Both the position numbers and the translations under genes were made by a program. From positions 1 to 64,000 of the forward strand of contig NW_024427623.1 of the NCBI RefSeq assembly GCF_017562075.2: 64,000 bases of DNA, in the 5' to 3' direction. The notes below the pieces were generated by a model. It had not been told where the DNA came from and ran no database searches. It was given only the letters and a program-made list of their open reading frames with translations. Each line of letters starts with the position of its first letter. The stretch's first letter is position 1. The DNA comes from Anopheles merus (Eukaryota > Arthropoda > Insecta > Diptera > Culicidae). Shown in pieces: positions 1 to 13,500 of the stretch.

Positions 1-3000
1 CCATTATCGTTCTATATCATTGAGGCTTCTTGAATAACCAAACCAAAGCCCTGGAACACAATATAAGGATCTTCGGTCGATGAAAAAGTCTCAAATGGGG
101 TCATAGTGCACTATATACGGCATGCTAAAATTGATAGGTTTCCCGAGTAAAATGCATTCAGAGCCCATTTTACAAGACTATCTCGTGAGTTTAAATCGTA
201 AACCCATGTGCGGTTTAAAAGACCGCTTCAATACCCTTTCCAAAACTGTCTTAATCGTCTCGCTAGACACATGGTTACGACGTTATGGCCATTTGAAGGA
301 ATGTCCACACTTTCCCATCCATCCATATGGCCATGGTTGAAATTTTGACGAAAATGCCAAGGTCAACCATTATCGTTCTATATCATTGAAGCTTCTTGAA
401 TAACCAAACACAAAGCCCTGGAACACAATAATAAGGATCTTGGCGATGAAAAAGTCTCAAATGGGTCATAGTGCACTATATAACCGCATGCTAAAATTTA
501 TAGGTTTTCCCGAGTAAAATGCATTCAGAGCCCATTTACAAGACTATCCGTGAGTTTAATCGTAGAACCCATGTGCGGCTTTAAAAACCCGCTTCAATAC
601 CTTTCCAAAGCTGTCTTAATCGTCTCGCTAGGACACATGGTTACGAAGTTATGGCCATTTGAAGGAATGTCCAACTTTCCCCATCCCTCCATATGGCCAT
701 GGTTGAAATTTTGACGAAAATGCAAGGTCAACCATTATCGTTCTTTATATCATTGAGAGCTTCTGTGAATAACCAAACCAAAGCCCTGGAACACAATAAT
801 AAGGATCTTGGCGATGAAAAAGTCTCAAAATGGGTCATAGTGCACTATATACGCATGCTAAAATTGATAGTGTTTTCCCGAGTAAAATGCATTCAGAGCC
901 CATTTTCAGAACTATCCGTGAGTTAAATCGTAGAACCCATGTGCGGTTTTAAAGACCGCTTCAATACCTTTCCAAAACTGTCTTAATCGTCCCTCGCTAG
1001 GACACATGGTACGAAGTTATGGCCATTTGAAGGAATGTCCAACTTTCCCATCCATCCATATGGCCCCATGGGTTGAAATTTTGACGAAAATGCAAGGTCA
1101 ACCATTATCGTTCTTACATTCATTGAGGCTTCTTGAATAACCAAACCAAAGCCCTGGAACACAATAATAAGGATCTTGGCGATGAAAAAGTCTCAAAATG
1201 GGTCATAGTGGCACTATATACGCATGCTAAAATTGATAGGTTTTCCCGAGTAAAATGCATTCAAGGCCCATTTACAAGACTATCCGTGAGTTTAAATCGT
1301 AGAACCCATTGCGGCTTTAGAAGACCGCTTCAATACCTTTCCAAAACTGTCTTAATCGTCTCGCTAGGACACATGGTTTACGAAGTTATGGCCATTTGAA
1401 GAATGTCCAACTTTTCCCATCCATCCATATGGCCATGGTTGAAATTTTGACGAAAATGCAAGGTCAACCATTATCGTTCTTATATCATTGAGGCTTCTTG
1501 AATAACCAAACCAAAGCCCTGGAACACAATATAAGGATCTTGGCGATGAAAAAGTCTCAAAATGGTTCATAGTGCACTAATATACGCATGCTAAAATTGA
1601 TAGGTTTTCCCGAGTAAATGCATTCAGAGCCCATTTACAAGACTATCCGTGAGTTTAAATCGTAGAACCCATGTGCGGCTTTAGAAGACCGCTTCAATAC
1701 CTTTCCAAAACTGTCTTAATCGCCTCGCTAGGACACATGGTTACGAAGTTATGGCCATTTGAAGAATGTCCAACTTTCCCATCCATCCATATGGCCATGT
1801 TGAAATTTTGACGAAAATGCAAGGTCAACCATTATCGTTCTTATATCATTGAGGCTTCTTGATAACCAAACCAAAGCCCTGGAACACAATAATAAGGATC
1901 TTGGCGATGAAAAAGCTCAAAATGGGTCATAGTGCACTATATACGCATGCTAAAATTGATAGGTTTTCCCGAGTAAAATGCATTCAGAGCCCATTTACAA
2001 GACTAACTACCCGTGTTTTAATCGTAGAACCCATGTGCGGTGCGGCTTTAAAAGACCGCTTCAATACCTTTCCAAAACTGTCTTAATCGTCTCGCTAGGA
2101 CACATGGTTACGAAGTTATGGCCATTTGAAGGAATGTCCAACTTTCCCATCCATCCATATGGCCATGGTTGAAATTTTGACGAAAATGCAAGGTCAACCA
2201 TTATCGTTCTTATATCATTGAGGCGCTTCTTGAATAACCAACCAAAGCCCTGGAACACAATAATAAGGATCTTGGCGATGAAAAAGTCTCAAAATGGGTC
2301 ATAGTGCACTATATACGCATGCTAAAATTGAGGTTAGGTTTTCCCGAGTAAAATGCATTCAGAGCCCATTTACAAGACTACCCGTGAGTTTAATCGTAGA
2401 ACCCATGTGCGGCTTTAAAAGACCGCTTCAATACCTTTCCAAAACTGTCTTAATCGTCTCGCTAGGACACATGGTTACGAAGTTATGGCCATTTGAAGGA
2501 ATGTCCAACTTTCCCATCCATCCATATGGCCATGGTTGAAATTTTGACGAAAATGCAAGGTCAACCATTATCGTTCTTATATCATTGAGGGCTTCTTGAA
2601 TAACCAAACCAAAGCCCTGGAACACAATAATAAGGATCTTGGCGATGAAAAGTCTCAAAATGGGTCATAGTGCACTATATACCCATGCTAAATTGATAGG
2701 TTTTCCCCGATAAAATGCATTCAGAGCCCCTTTACAACAAGACTATCCGTGAGTTTAATCGTAGAACCCATGTGCGGCTTTAGAAGACCGCTTCAATACC
2801 TTTCCAAAACTGTCTTAAATCGTCTCGCTAGGACACATGGTTACGAAGTTATGGCCATTTGAAGGAATGTCCAACTTTCCCCATCCATCCATATGGCCAT
2901 TGTTGAAATTTTGACGAAAATGCAAAGTCAACCATTATCGTTCTTATATCATTGAGGCTTCTTGAATAACCAAACCAAAGCCCTGAACACAAAATAAGAT

Positions 3001-6000
3001 CTTGGCGATGAAAAAGTCTCAAAATGGGTCATAGTGCACTATATACGCATGCTAAAATTGATAGGTTTTTCCCGAGTAAAATGCATTCAGAGCCCATTTA
3101 CAAGACTATACCGTGAGTTTAATCGTAGAACCCATGTGCGGCTTTAGAAGACCGCTTCAATACCTTTCCAAAACTGTCTTAATCGTCTCTCGCTAGGACA
3201 CATGGTTACGAAGTTATGGCCATTTGAAGGAATGTCCAACTTTCCCATCCATCCATATGGCCATGGTTGAAATTTTGACGAAAATGCAAGGTCAACCATT
3301 ATCGTTCTTATATCATTGAGGCTTCTTGAATAACCAAAACCAAAGCCCTGGAACACAATAATAAGGATCTTGGCGATGAAAAAGTCTCAAAATGGGTCAT
3401 AGTGCACTATATACGCATGCTAAAATTGATAGGTTTTCCCGAGTAAAATGCATTCAGAGCCCATTTACAAGACTATCCGTGAGTTTAATCGTAGAACCCA
3501 TGTGTGGTTTTAAAAGACCGCTTCAATACCTTTCCAAAACTGTCTTAATCGTCTCGCTAGGACACATGGTTACGAAGTTATGGCCATTTGAAGGAATGTC
3601 CAACTTTCCCATCCATCCATATGGCCATGGTTGAAATTTTGACGAAAATGCAAGGTCAACCATTATCGTTCTTATATCATTGAGGCTTCTTGAATAACCA
3701 AACCAAAGCCCTGGAACACAATAATAAGGATCTTGGCGATGAAAAGTCTCAAAATGGGTCATAGTGCACTATATACGCATGCTAAAATTGATAGGTTTTC
3801 CCGAGTAAAATGCATTCAGAGCCCATTTACAAGACTATCCGTGAGTTTAATCGTAGAACCCATGTGCGGCTTTAGAAGACCGCTTCAATACCTTTCCAAA
3901 ACTGTCTTAATCGTCTCGCTAGGACACATGGTTACGAAGTTATGGCCATTTGAAGGAATGTCCAACTTTCCCATCCATCCATCCATGGCCAGGTTGAAAT
4001 TTTGACGAAAATGCAAGGTCAACCATTATCGTTCTTATATCATTGAGGCTTCTTGAATAACCAAACCAAAGCCCTGGAACACAATAATAAGGATCTTGGC
4101 GATGAAAAAGTCTCAAAATGGTCATAGTGCACTATATACGCATGCTAAAATTGATAGGTTTTCCCGAGTAAAATGCATTCAGAGCCCATTTACAAGACTA
4201 AGATCCCCGTGAGTTTAATCGTAGAACCCATGTGCGGCTTTAGAAGACCGCTTCAATACCTTTCCAAAACTGTCTTAATCGTCTCGCTAGGACACATGGT
4301 TACGAAGTTATGGCCATTTGAAGGAATGTCCAACTTTCCCATCCATCCATATGGCCATGGTTGAAATTTTGACGAAAATGCAAGGTCAACCATTATCGTT
4401 CTTATATCATTGAGGCTTCTTGAATAACCAAACCAAAGCCCTGGAACACAATAATAAGGATCTTGGCGATGAAAAAGTCTCAAAATGGGTCATAGTGCAC
4501 TATATACGCATGCTAAAATTGATAGGTTTTCCCGAGTAAAATGCATTCAGAGCCCATTTACAAGACTATCCGTGAGTTTAATCGTAGAACCCATGTGCGG
4601 CTTTAGAAGACCGCTTCAATACCTTTCCAAAACTGTCTTAATCGTCTCGCTAGGACACATGGTTACGAATTATGGCCATTTGAAGGAATGTCCAACTTTC
4701 CCCTCCATCCATATGGCCATGGTTGAAATTTTGACGAAATGCAAGGTCAACCATTATCGTTCTTATATCATTGAGGCTTCTTGAATAACCAAACCAAGCC
4801 CTGGAACACAATAATAAGGATCTTGGCGATGAAAAAGTCTCAAAATGGGTCATAGTGCACTATATACGCATGCTAAAATTGATAGGTTTTCCCGAGTAAA
4901 ATGCATTCAGAGCCCATTTACAAGACTATCCGTGAGTTTAATCGTAGAACCCATGTGCGGCTTTAGAAGACCGCTTCAATACCTTTCCAAACTGTCTTAA
5001 TCGTCTCGCTAGGACACATGGTTACGAAGTTATGCCATTTGAAGGAATGTCCAACTTTCCCATCCATCCATATGGCCATGGTTTGAAATTTTGACGAAAA
5101 TGCAAGGTCAACCATTATCGTTCTTATATCATTGAGGCTTCTTGAATAACCAAACCAAAGCCCTGGAACACAATAATAAGATCTTGGCGATGAAAAAGTC
5201 TCAAAATGGGTCATAGTGGCACTATATACGCATGCTAAAATTGATAGGTTTTCCCGAGTAAAATGCATTCAGAGCCCATTTACAGACTATCCGTGAGTTT
5301 AATCGTAGAACCCATGTGCGGCTTTAGAAGACCGCTTCAATACCTTTCCAAACTGTCTTAATCGTCTCGCTAGGACACATGGTTACGAAGTTATGGCCAT
5401 TTGAAGGAATGTCCAACTTTCCCATCCATCCATATGGCCATGGTTGAAATTTTGACGAAAATGCAAGGTCAACCATTATCGTTCTTATCATTGAGGCTTC
5501 TTGAATAACCAAACCAAAGCCCTGGAACACAATAATAAGGATCTTGGCGATGAAAAAGTCTCAAAATGGGTCATAGTGCACTATATACGCATGCTAAAAT
5601 TGATAGGTTTTTCCCGAGTAAAATGCATTCAGAGCCCATTTACAGACTATCCGTGAGTTTAATCGTAGAACCCATGTGCGGCTTTAAAGACCGCTTCAAT
5701 ACCTTTCCAAAACTGTCTTAATCGTCTCGCTAGGACACATGGTTACGAAGTATGGCCATTTGAAGAATGTCCAACTTTCCCATCCATCCATATGGCCATG
5801 GTTGAAATTTGACGAAAATGCAAGGTCAACCATTATCGTTCTTATATCATTGAGGCTTCTTGAATAACCAAACCAAAGCCCTGGAACACAATAATAAGTC
5901 TTGGCGATGAAAAAGTCTCAAAATGGGTCATAGTGCACTATATACGCATGCTAAAATTGATGGTTTTTTTTCCCGAGTAAAATGCATTCAGAGCCCATTT

Positions 6001-6288
6001 ACAAGACTATCCGTGAGTTTAAATCGTAGAACCCATGTGCGGCTTTAGAAGACCGCTTCAATACCTTTCCAAAACTGTCTTAATCGTCTCGCTAGGACAC
6101 ATGGTTACGAAGTTATGGCCATTTGAAGGAATGTCCAACTTTCCCACCATCCATATGGCCATGGTTGAAATTTTGACGAAAATGCAAGGTCAACCATTAT
6201 CGTTCTTATATCATTGAGGCTTCTTGAATAACCAAACCAAAGCCCTGGAACACAATAATAAGGATCTTGGCGATGAAAAAGTCTCAAA
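1..6288. repeat. 363-bp satellite array, indel-rich left part
   Basis: About 17 head-to-tail copies of the same monomer that fills the rest of the window, in the same orientation. Nearly every copy carries several one- or two-base insertions or deletions, many in homopolymers (for example a run of eight T before CCCGAG near 5964, where the usual unit has four). Clean substitutions are fewer. One recurrent substitution is TTTAAAAGACC in place of TTTAGAAGACC (near 2046, 2413 and 3510). The density of changes falls rightward and almost stops near 6289. No gene is present; short frames are interrupted differently in each copy. The cause may be array-edge divergence or poor base accuracy at a contig end; the indel-dominated pattern favours the second. 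Confidence 0.95.
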
Positions 6289-6651
6289 ATGGGTCATAGT
6301 GCACTATATACGCATGCTAAAATTGATAGGTTTTCCCGAGTAAAATGCATTCAGAGCCCATTTACAAGACTATCCGTGAGTTTAATCGTAGAACCCATGT
6401 GCGGCTTTAGAAGACCGCTTCAATACCTTTCCAAAACTGTCTTAATCGTCTCGCTAGGACACATGGTTACGAAGTTATGGCCATTTGAAGGAATGTCCAA
6501 CTTTCCCATCCATCCATATGGCCATGGTTGAAATTTTGACGAAAATGCAAGGTCAACCATTATCGTTCTTATATCATTGAGGCTTCTTGAATAACCAAAC
6601 CAAAGCCCTGGAACACAATAATAAGGATCTTGGCGATGAAAAAGTCTCAAA

Positions 6652-6948
6652 ATGGGTCATAGTGCACTATATACGCATGCTAAAATTGATAGGTTTTCCC
6701 GAGTAAAATGCATTCAGAGCCCATTTACAAGACTATCCGTGAGTTTACTCGTAGAACACCTTTCCGTAATCGTCTTAATTTTTGAAGGAATGTCCAACTT
6801 TCCCCTCCATCCATATGGCCATGGTTGAAATTTTGACGAAAATGCAAGGTCAACCATTATCGTTCTTATATCATTGAGGCTTCTTGAATAACCAAACCAA
6901 AGCCCTGGAACACAATAATAAGGATCTTGGCGATGAAAAAGTCTCAAA
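6652..6948. repeat. Rearranged short monomer (297 bp)
   Basis: This unit is 66 bp shorter than the norm. The stretch after GAGTTTA (about 6748-6785) keeps only fragments of the normal order: a piece with GTAGAAC, one with ACCTTTCC, one with ATCGTCTTAAT, then TTTGAAGG. The rest of the unit is normal apart from CCCCTCCATCC in place of CCCATCCATCC. This looks like several microhomology-guided losses within one copy. Confidence 0.85.
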
Positions 6949-7317
6949 ATGGGTCATAGTGCACTATATACGCATGCTAAAATTGATAGGTTTTTCCGAG
7001 TAAAATGCATTCAGAGCCATTTACAAGACTATCCGTGAGTTTAATCGTAGAACCCATGTGCGGCTTTAGAAGACCGCTTCAATACCTTTCCAAAACTGTC
7101 TTAATCGTCTCGCTAGGACACATGGTTACGAAGTTATGGCCATTTGAAGGAATGTCCAACTTTCCCATCCATCCATATGGCCATGGTTGAAATTTTGACG
7201 AAAATGCAAGGTCAACCATTATCGTTCTTATATCATTGAGGCTTCTTGAATAACCAAACCAAAGCCCTGGAACACAATAATAAGGATCTTGGCGATGAAA
7301 AAGTCTCAAAATGGGTC

Positions 7318-7329
7318 ATAGTGCACTAT
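7318..7329. repeat. 12-bp perfect palindrome in the monomer
   Basis: ATAGTGCACTAT equals its own reverse complement and is repeated once per satellite unit across the window. It may be a protein-binding site or incidental. Confidence 0.7.
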
Positions 7330-7545
7330 ATACGCATGCTAAAATTGATAGGTTTTCCCGAGTAAAATGCATTCAGAGCCCATTTACAAGACTATCCGTG
7401 AGTTTAATCGTAGAACCCATGTGCGGCTTTAGAAGACCGCTTCAATACCTTTCCAAAACTGTCTTAATCGTCTCGCTAGGACACATGGTTACGAAGTTAT
7501 GGCCATTTGAAGGAATGTCCAACTTTCCCATCCATCCATATGGCC

Positions 7546-7582
7546 ATGGTTGAAATTTTGACGAAAATGCAAGGTCAACCAT
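7546..7582. repeat. Nested inverted repeat (dyad) within each monomer
   Basis: Outer arms ATGGTTGA (7546-7553) and TCAACCAT (7575-7582) are perfectly complementary over 8 bp. Inside them ATTTT (7555-7559) and AAAAT (7564-7568) form a second 5-bp stem with a 4-nt GACG loop. The arrangement recurs in essentially every monomer on both sides of the LTR element. It could extrude as a small cruciform or form a hairpin in a satellite transcript; no function is shown by the sequence. Confidence 0.75.
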
Positions 7583-10500
7583 TATCGTTCTTATATCATT
7601 GAGGCTTCTTGAATAACCAAACCAAAGCCCTGGAACACAATAATAAGGATCTTGGCGATGAAAAAGTCTCAAAATGGGTCATAGTGCACTATATACGCAT
7701 GCTAAAATTGATAGGTTTTCCCGAGTAAAATGCATTCAGAGCCCATTTACAAGACTATCCGTGAGTTTAATCGTAGAACCCATGTGCGGCTTTAGAAGAC
7801 CGCTTCAATACCTTTCCAAAACTGTCTTAATCGCCTCGCTAGGACACATGGTTACGAAGTTATGGCCATTTGAAGGAATGTCCAACTTTCCCATCCATCC
7901 ATATGGCCATGGTTGAAATTTTGACGAAAATGCAAGGTCAACCATTATCGTTCTTATATCATTGAGGCTTCTTGAATAACCAAACCAAAGCCCTGGAACA
8001 CAATAATAAGGATCTTGGCGATGAAAAAGTCTCAAAATGGGTCATAGTGCACTATATACGCATGCTAAAATTGATAGGTTTTCCCGAGTAAAATGCATTC
8101 AGAGCCCATTTACAAGACTATCCGTGAGTTTAATCGTAGAACCCATGTGCGGCTTTAGAAGACCGCTTCAATACCTTTCCAAAACTGTCTTAATCGTCTC
8201 GCTAGGACACATGGTTACGAAGTTATGGCCATTTGAAGGAATGTCCAACTTTCCCATCCATCCATATGGCCATGGTTGAAATTTTGACGAAAATGCAAGG
8301 TCAACCATTATCGTTCTTATATCATTGAGGCTTCTTGAATAACCAAACCAAAGCCCTGGAACACAATAATAAGGATCTTGGCGATGAAAAAGTCTCAAAA
8401 TGGGTCATAGTGCACTATATACGCATGCTAAAATTGATAGGTTTTCCCGAGTAAAATGCATTCAGAGCCCATTTACAAGACTATCCGTGAGTTTAATCGT
8501 AGAACCCATGTGCGGCTTTAGAAGACCGCTTCAATACCTTTCCAAAACTGTCTTAATCGTCTCGCTAGGACACATGGTTACGAAGTTATGGCCATTTGAA
8601 GGAATGTCCAACTTTCCCATCCATCCATATGGCCATGGTTGAAATTTTGACGAAAATGCAAGGTCAACCATTATCGTTCTTATATCATTGAGGCTTCTTG
8701 AATAACCAAACCAAAGCCCTGGAACACAATAATAAGGATCTTGGCGATGAAAAAGTCTCAAAATGGGTCATAGTGCACTATATACGCATGCTAAAATTGA
8801 TAGGTTTTCCCGAGTAAAATGCATTCAGAGCCCATTTACAAGACTATCCGTGAGTTTAATCGTAGAACCCATGTGCGGCTTTAGAAGACCGCTTCAATAC
8901 CTTTCCAAAACTGTCTTAATCGTCTCGCTAGGACACATGGTTACGAAGTTATGGCCATTTGAAGGAATGTCCAACTTTCCCATCCATCCATATGGCCATG
9001 GTTGAAATTTTGACGAAAATGCAAGGTCAACCATTATCGTTCTTATATCATTGAGGCTTCTTGAATAACCAAACCAAAGCCCTGGAACACAATAATAAGG
9101 ATCTTGGCGATGAAAAAGTCTCAAAATGGGTCATAGTGCACTATATACGCATGCTAAAATTGATAGGTTTTCCCGAGTAAAATGCATTCAGAGCCCATTT
9201 ACAAGACTATCCGTGAGTTTAATCGTAGAACCCATGTGCGGCTTTAGAAGACCGCTTCAATACCTTTCCAAAACTGTCTTAATCGTCTCGCTAGGACACA
9301 TGGTTACGAAGTTATGGCCATTTGAAGGAATGTCCAACTTTCCCTCCATCCATATGGCCATGGTTGAAATTTTGACGAAAATGCAAGGTCAACCATTATC
9401 GTTCTTATATCATTGAGGCTTCTTGAATAACCAAACCAAAGCCCTGGAACACAATAATAAGGATCTTGGCGATGAAAAAGTCTCAAAATGGGTCATAGTG
9501 CACTATATACGCATGCTAAAATTGATAGGTTTTCCCGAGTAAAATGCATTCAGAGCCCATTTACAAGACTATCCGTGAGTTTAATCGTAGAACCCATGTG
9601 CGGCTTTAGAAGACCGCTTCAATACCTTTCCAAAACTGTCTTAATCGTCTCGCTAGGACACATGGTTACGAAGTTATGGCCATTTGAAGGAATGTCCAAC
9701 TTTCCCATCCATCCATATGGCCATGGTTGAAATTTTGACGAAAATGCAAGGTCAACCATTATCGTTCTTATATCATTGAGGCTTCTTGAATAACCAAACC
9801 AAAGCCCTGGAACACAATAATAAGGATCTTGGCGATGAAAAAGTCTCAAAATGGGTCATAGTGCACTATATACGCATGCTAAAATTGATAGGTTTTCCCG
9901 AGTAAAATGCATTCAGAGCCCATTTACAAGACTATCCGTGAGTTTAATCGTAGAACCCATGTGCGGCTTTAGAAGACCGCTTCAATACCTTTCCAAAACT
10001 GTCTTAATCGTCTCGCTAGGACACATGGTTACGAAGTTATGGCCATTTGAAGGAATGTCCAACTTTCCCATCCATCCATATGGCCATGGTTGAAATTTTG
10101 ACGAAAATGCAAGGTCAACCATTATCGTTCTTATATCATTGAGGCTTCTTGAATAACCAAACCAAAGCCCTGGAACACAATAATAAGGATCTTGGCGATG
10201 AAAAAGTCTCAAAATGGGTCATAGTGCACTATATACGCATGCTAAAATTGATAGGTTTTCCCGAGTAAAATGCATTCAGAGCCCATTTACAAGACTATCC
10301 GTGAGTTTAATCGTAGAACCCATGTGCGGCTTTAGAAGACCGCTTCAATACCTTTCCAAAACTGTCTTAATCGTCTCGCTAGGACACATGGTTACGAAGT
10401 TATGGCCATTTGAAGGAATGTCCAACTTTCCCATCCATCCATATGGCCATGGTTGAAATTTTGACGAAAATGCAAGGTCAACCATTATCGTTCTTATATC

Positions 10501-13500
10501 ATTGAGGCTTCTTGAATAACCAAACCAAAGCCCTGGAACACAATAATAAGGATCTTGGCGATGAAAAAGTCTCAAAATGGGTCATAGTGCACTATATACG
10601 CATGCTAAAATTGATAGGTTTTCCCGAGTAAAATGCATTCAGAGCCCATTTACAAGACTATCCGTGAGTTTAATCGTAGAACCCATGTGCGGCTTTAGAA
10701 GACCGCTTCAATACCTTTCCAAAACTGTCTTAATCGTCTCGCTAGGACACATGGTTACGAAGTTATGGCCATTTGAAGGAATGTCCAACTTTCCCATCCA
10801 TCCATATGGCCATGGTTGAAATTTTGACGAAAATGCAAGGTCAACCATTATCGTTCTTATATCATTGAGGCTTCTTGAATAACCAAACCAAAGCCCTGGA
10901 ACACAATAATAAGGATCTTGGCGATGAAAAAGTCTCAAAATGGGTCATAGTGCACTATATACGCATGCTAAAATTGATAGGTTTTCCCGAGTAAAATGCA
11001 TTCAGAGCCCATTTACAAGACTATCCGTGAGTTTAATCGTAGAACCCATGTGCGGCTTTAGAAGACCGCTTCAATACCTTTCCAAAACTGTCTTAATCGT
11101 CTCGCTAGGACACATGGTTACGAAGTTATGGCCATTTGAAGGAATGTCCAACTTTCCCATCCATCCATATGGCCATGGTTGAAATTTTGACGAAAATGCA
11201 AGGTCAACCATTATCGTTCTTATATCATTGAGGCTTCTTGAATAACCAAACCAAAGCCCTGGAACACAATAATAAGGATCTTGGCGATGAAAAAGTCTCA
11301 AAATGGGTCATAGTGCACTATATACGCATGCTAAAATTGATAGGTTTTCCCGAGTAAAATGCATTCAGAGCCCATTTACAAGACTATCCGTGAGTTTAAT
11401 CGTAGAACCCATGTGCGGCTTTAGAAGACCGCTTCAATACCTTTCCAAAACTGTCTTAATCGTCTCGCTAGGACACATGGTTACGAAGTTATGGCCATTT
11501 GAAGGAATGTCCAACTTTCCCATCCATCCATATGGCCATGGTTGAAATTTTGACGAAAATGCAAGGTCAACCATTATCGTTCTTATATCATTGAGGCTTC
11601 TTGAATAACCAAACCAAAGCCCTGGAACACAATAATAAGGATCTTGGCGATGAAAAAGTCTCAAAATGGGTCATAGTGCACTATATACGCATGCTAAAAT
11701 TGATAGGTTTTCCCGAGTAAAATGCATTCAGAGCCCATTTACAAGACTATCCGTGAGTTTAATCGTAGAACCCATGTGCGGCTTTAGAAGACCGCTTCAA
11801 TACCTTTCCAAAACTGTCTTAATCGTCTCGCTAGGACACATGGTTACGAAGTTATGGCCATTTGAAGGAATGTCCAACTTTCCCATCCATCCATATGGCC
11901 ATGGTTGAAATTTTGACGAAAATGCAAGGTCAACCATTATCGTTCTTATATCATTGAGGCTTCTTGAATAACCAAACCAAAGCCCTGGAACACAATAATA
12001 AGGATCTTGGCGATGAAAAAGTCTCAAAATGGGTCATAGTGCACTATATACGCATGCTAAAATTGATAGGTTTTCCCGAGTAAAATGCATTCAGAGCCCA
12101 TTTACAAGACTATCCGTGAGTTTAATCGTAAACCCATGTGCGGCTTTAGAAGACCGCTTCAATACCTTTCCAAAACTGTCTTAATCGTCTCGCTAGGACA
12201 CATGGTTACGAAGTTATGGCCATTTGAAGGAATGTCCAACTTTCCCATCCATCCATATGGCCATGGTTGAAATTTTGACGAAAATGCAAGGTCAACCATT
12301 ATCGTTCTTATATCATTGAGGCTTCTTGAATAACCAAACCAAAGCCCTGGAACACAATAATAAGGATCTTGGCGATGAAAAAGTCTCAAAATGGGTCATA
12401 GTGCACTATATACGCATGCTAAAATTGATAGGTTTTCCCGAGTAAAATGCATTCAGAGCCCATTTACAAGACTACCGTGAGTTTAATCGTAGAACCCATG
12501 TGCGGCTTTAGAAGACCGCTTCAATACCTTTCCAAAACTGTCTTAATCGTCTCGCTAGGACACATGGTTACGAAGTTATGGCCATTTGAAGGAATGTCCA
12601 ACTTTCCCATCCATCCATATGGCCATGGTTGAAATTTTGACGAAAATGCAAGGTCAACCATTATCGTTCTTATATCATTGAGGCTTCTTGAATAACCAAA
12701 CCAAAGCCCTGGAACACAATAATAAGGATCTTGGCGATGAAAAAGTCTCAAAATGGGTCATAGTGCACTATATACGCATGCTAAAATTGATAGGTTTTCC
12801 CGAGTAAAATGCATTCAGAGCCCATTTACAAGACTATCCGTGAGTTTAATCGTAGAACCCATGTGCGGCTTTAGAAGACCGCTTCAATACCTTTCCAAAA
12901 CTGTCTTAATCGTCTCGCTAGGACACATGGTTACGAAGTTATGGCCATTTGAAGGAATGTCCAACTTTCCCATCCATCCATATGGCCATGGTTGAAATTT
13001 TGACGAAAATGCAAGGTCAACCATTATCGTTCTTATATCATTGAGGCTTCTTGAATAACCAAACCAAAGCCCTGGAACACAATAATAAGGATCTTGGCGA
13101 TGAAAAAGTCTCAAAATGGGTCATAGTGCACTATATACGCATGCTAAAATTGATAGGTTTTCCCGAGTAAAATGCATTCAGAGCCCATTTACAAGACTAT
13201 CCGTGAGTTTAATCGTAGAACCCATGTGCGGCTTTAGAAGACCGCTTCAATACCTTTCCAAAACTGTCTTAATCGTCTCGCTAGGACACATGGTTACGAA
13301 GTTATGGCCATTTGAAGGAATGTCCAACTTTCCCATCCATCCATATGGCCATGGTTGAAATTTTGACGAAAATGCAAGGTCAACCATTATCGTTCTTATA
13401 TCATTGAGGCTTCTTGAATAACCAAACCAAAGCCCTGGAACACAATAATAAGGATCTTGGCGATGAAAAAGTCTCAAAATGGGTCATAGTGCACTATATA

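Larger units (their letters stand above)
7311..7673. repeat. Reference 363-bp satellite monomer
   Basis: A representative clean unit. It contains a perfect 12-bp palindrome, ATAGTGCACTAT (7318-7329); a TATGGCCAT sequence present twice, 41 bp apart (7498-7506 and 7539-7547); a CCATCCATCCATATGG stretch leading into the second copy; and a nested inverted repeat (7546-7582). Short A-runs (GATGAAAAAG, CAAAATGG, GAAAATGC) are scattered through it. Both strands carry a short open frame (80 codons on plus, 76 on minus), but these overlap, have no recognisable domain and exist because the unit happens to lack stops there. I do not recognise the satellite as a named family. Confidence 0.9.

Noticed and set aside
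7311..7553. Repeated 80-codon plus-strand and 76-codon minus-strand frames in each satellite unit as a tandem gene family
   Set aside because: They overlap on opposite strands, have no domain or codon signal, are closed or shifted by single-base changes without compensation, and follow from low stop density in one repeated unit.
7311..7673. CENP-B box or known named satellite family
   Set aside because: No sequence resembling the CENP-B box core was seen, and the monomer does not match any satellite I can recall with confidence, including the Drosophila 359-bp family; a database search would be needed.
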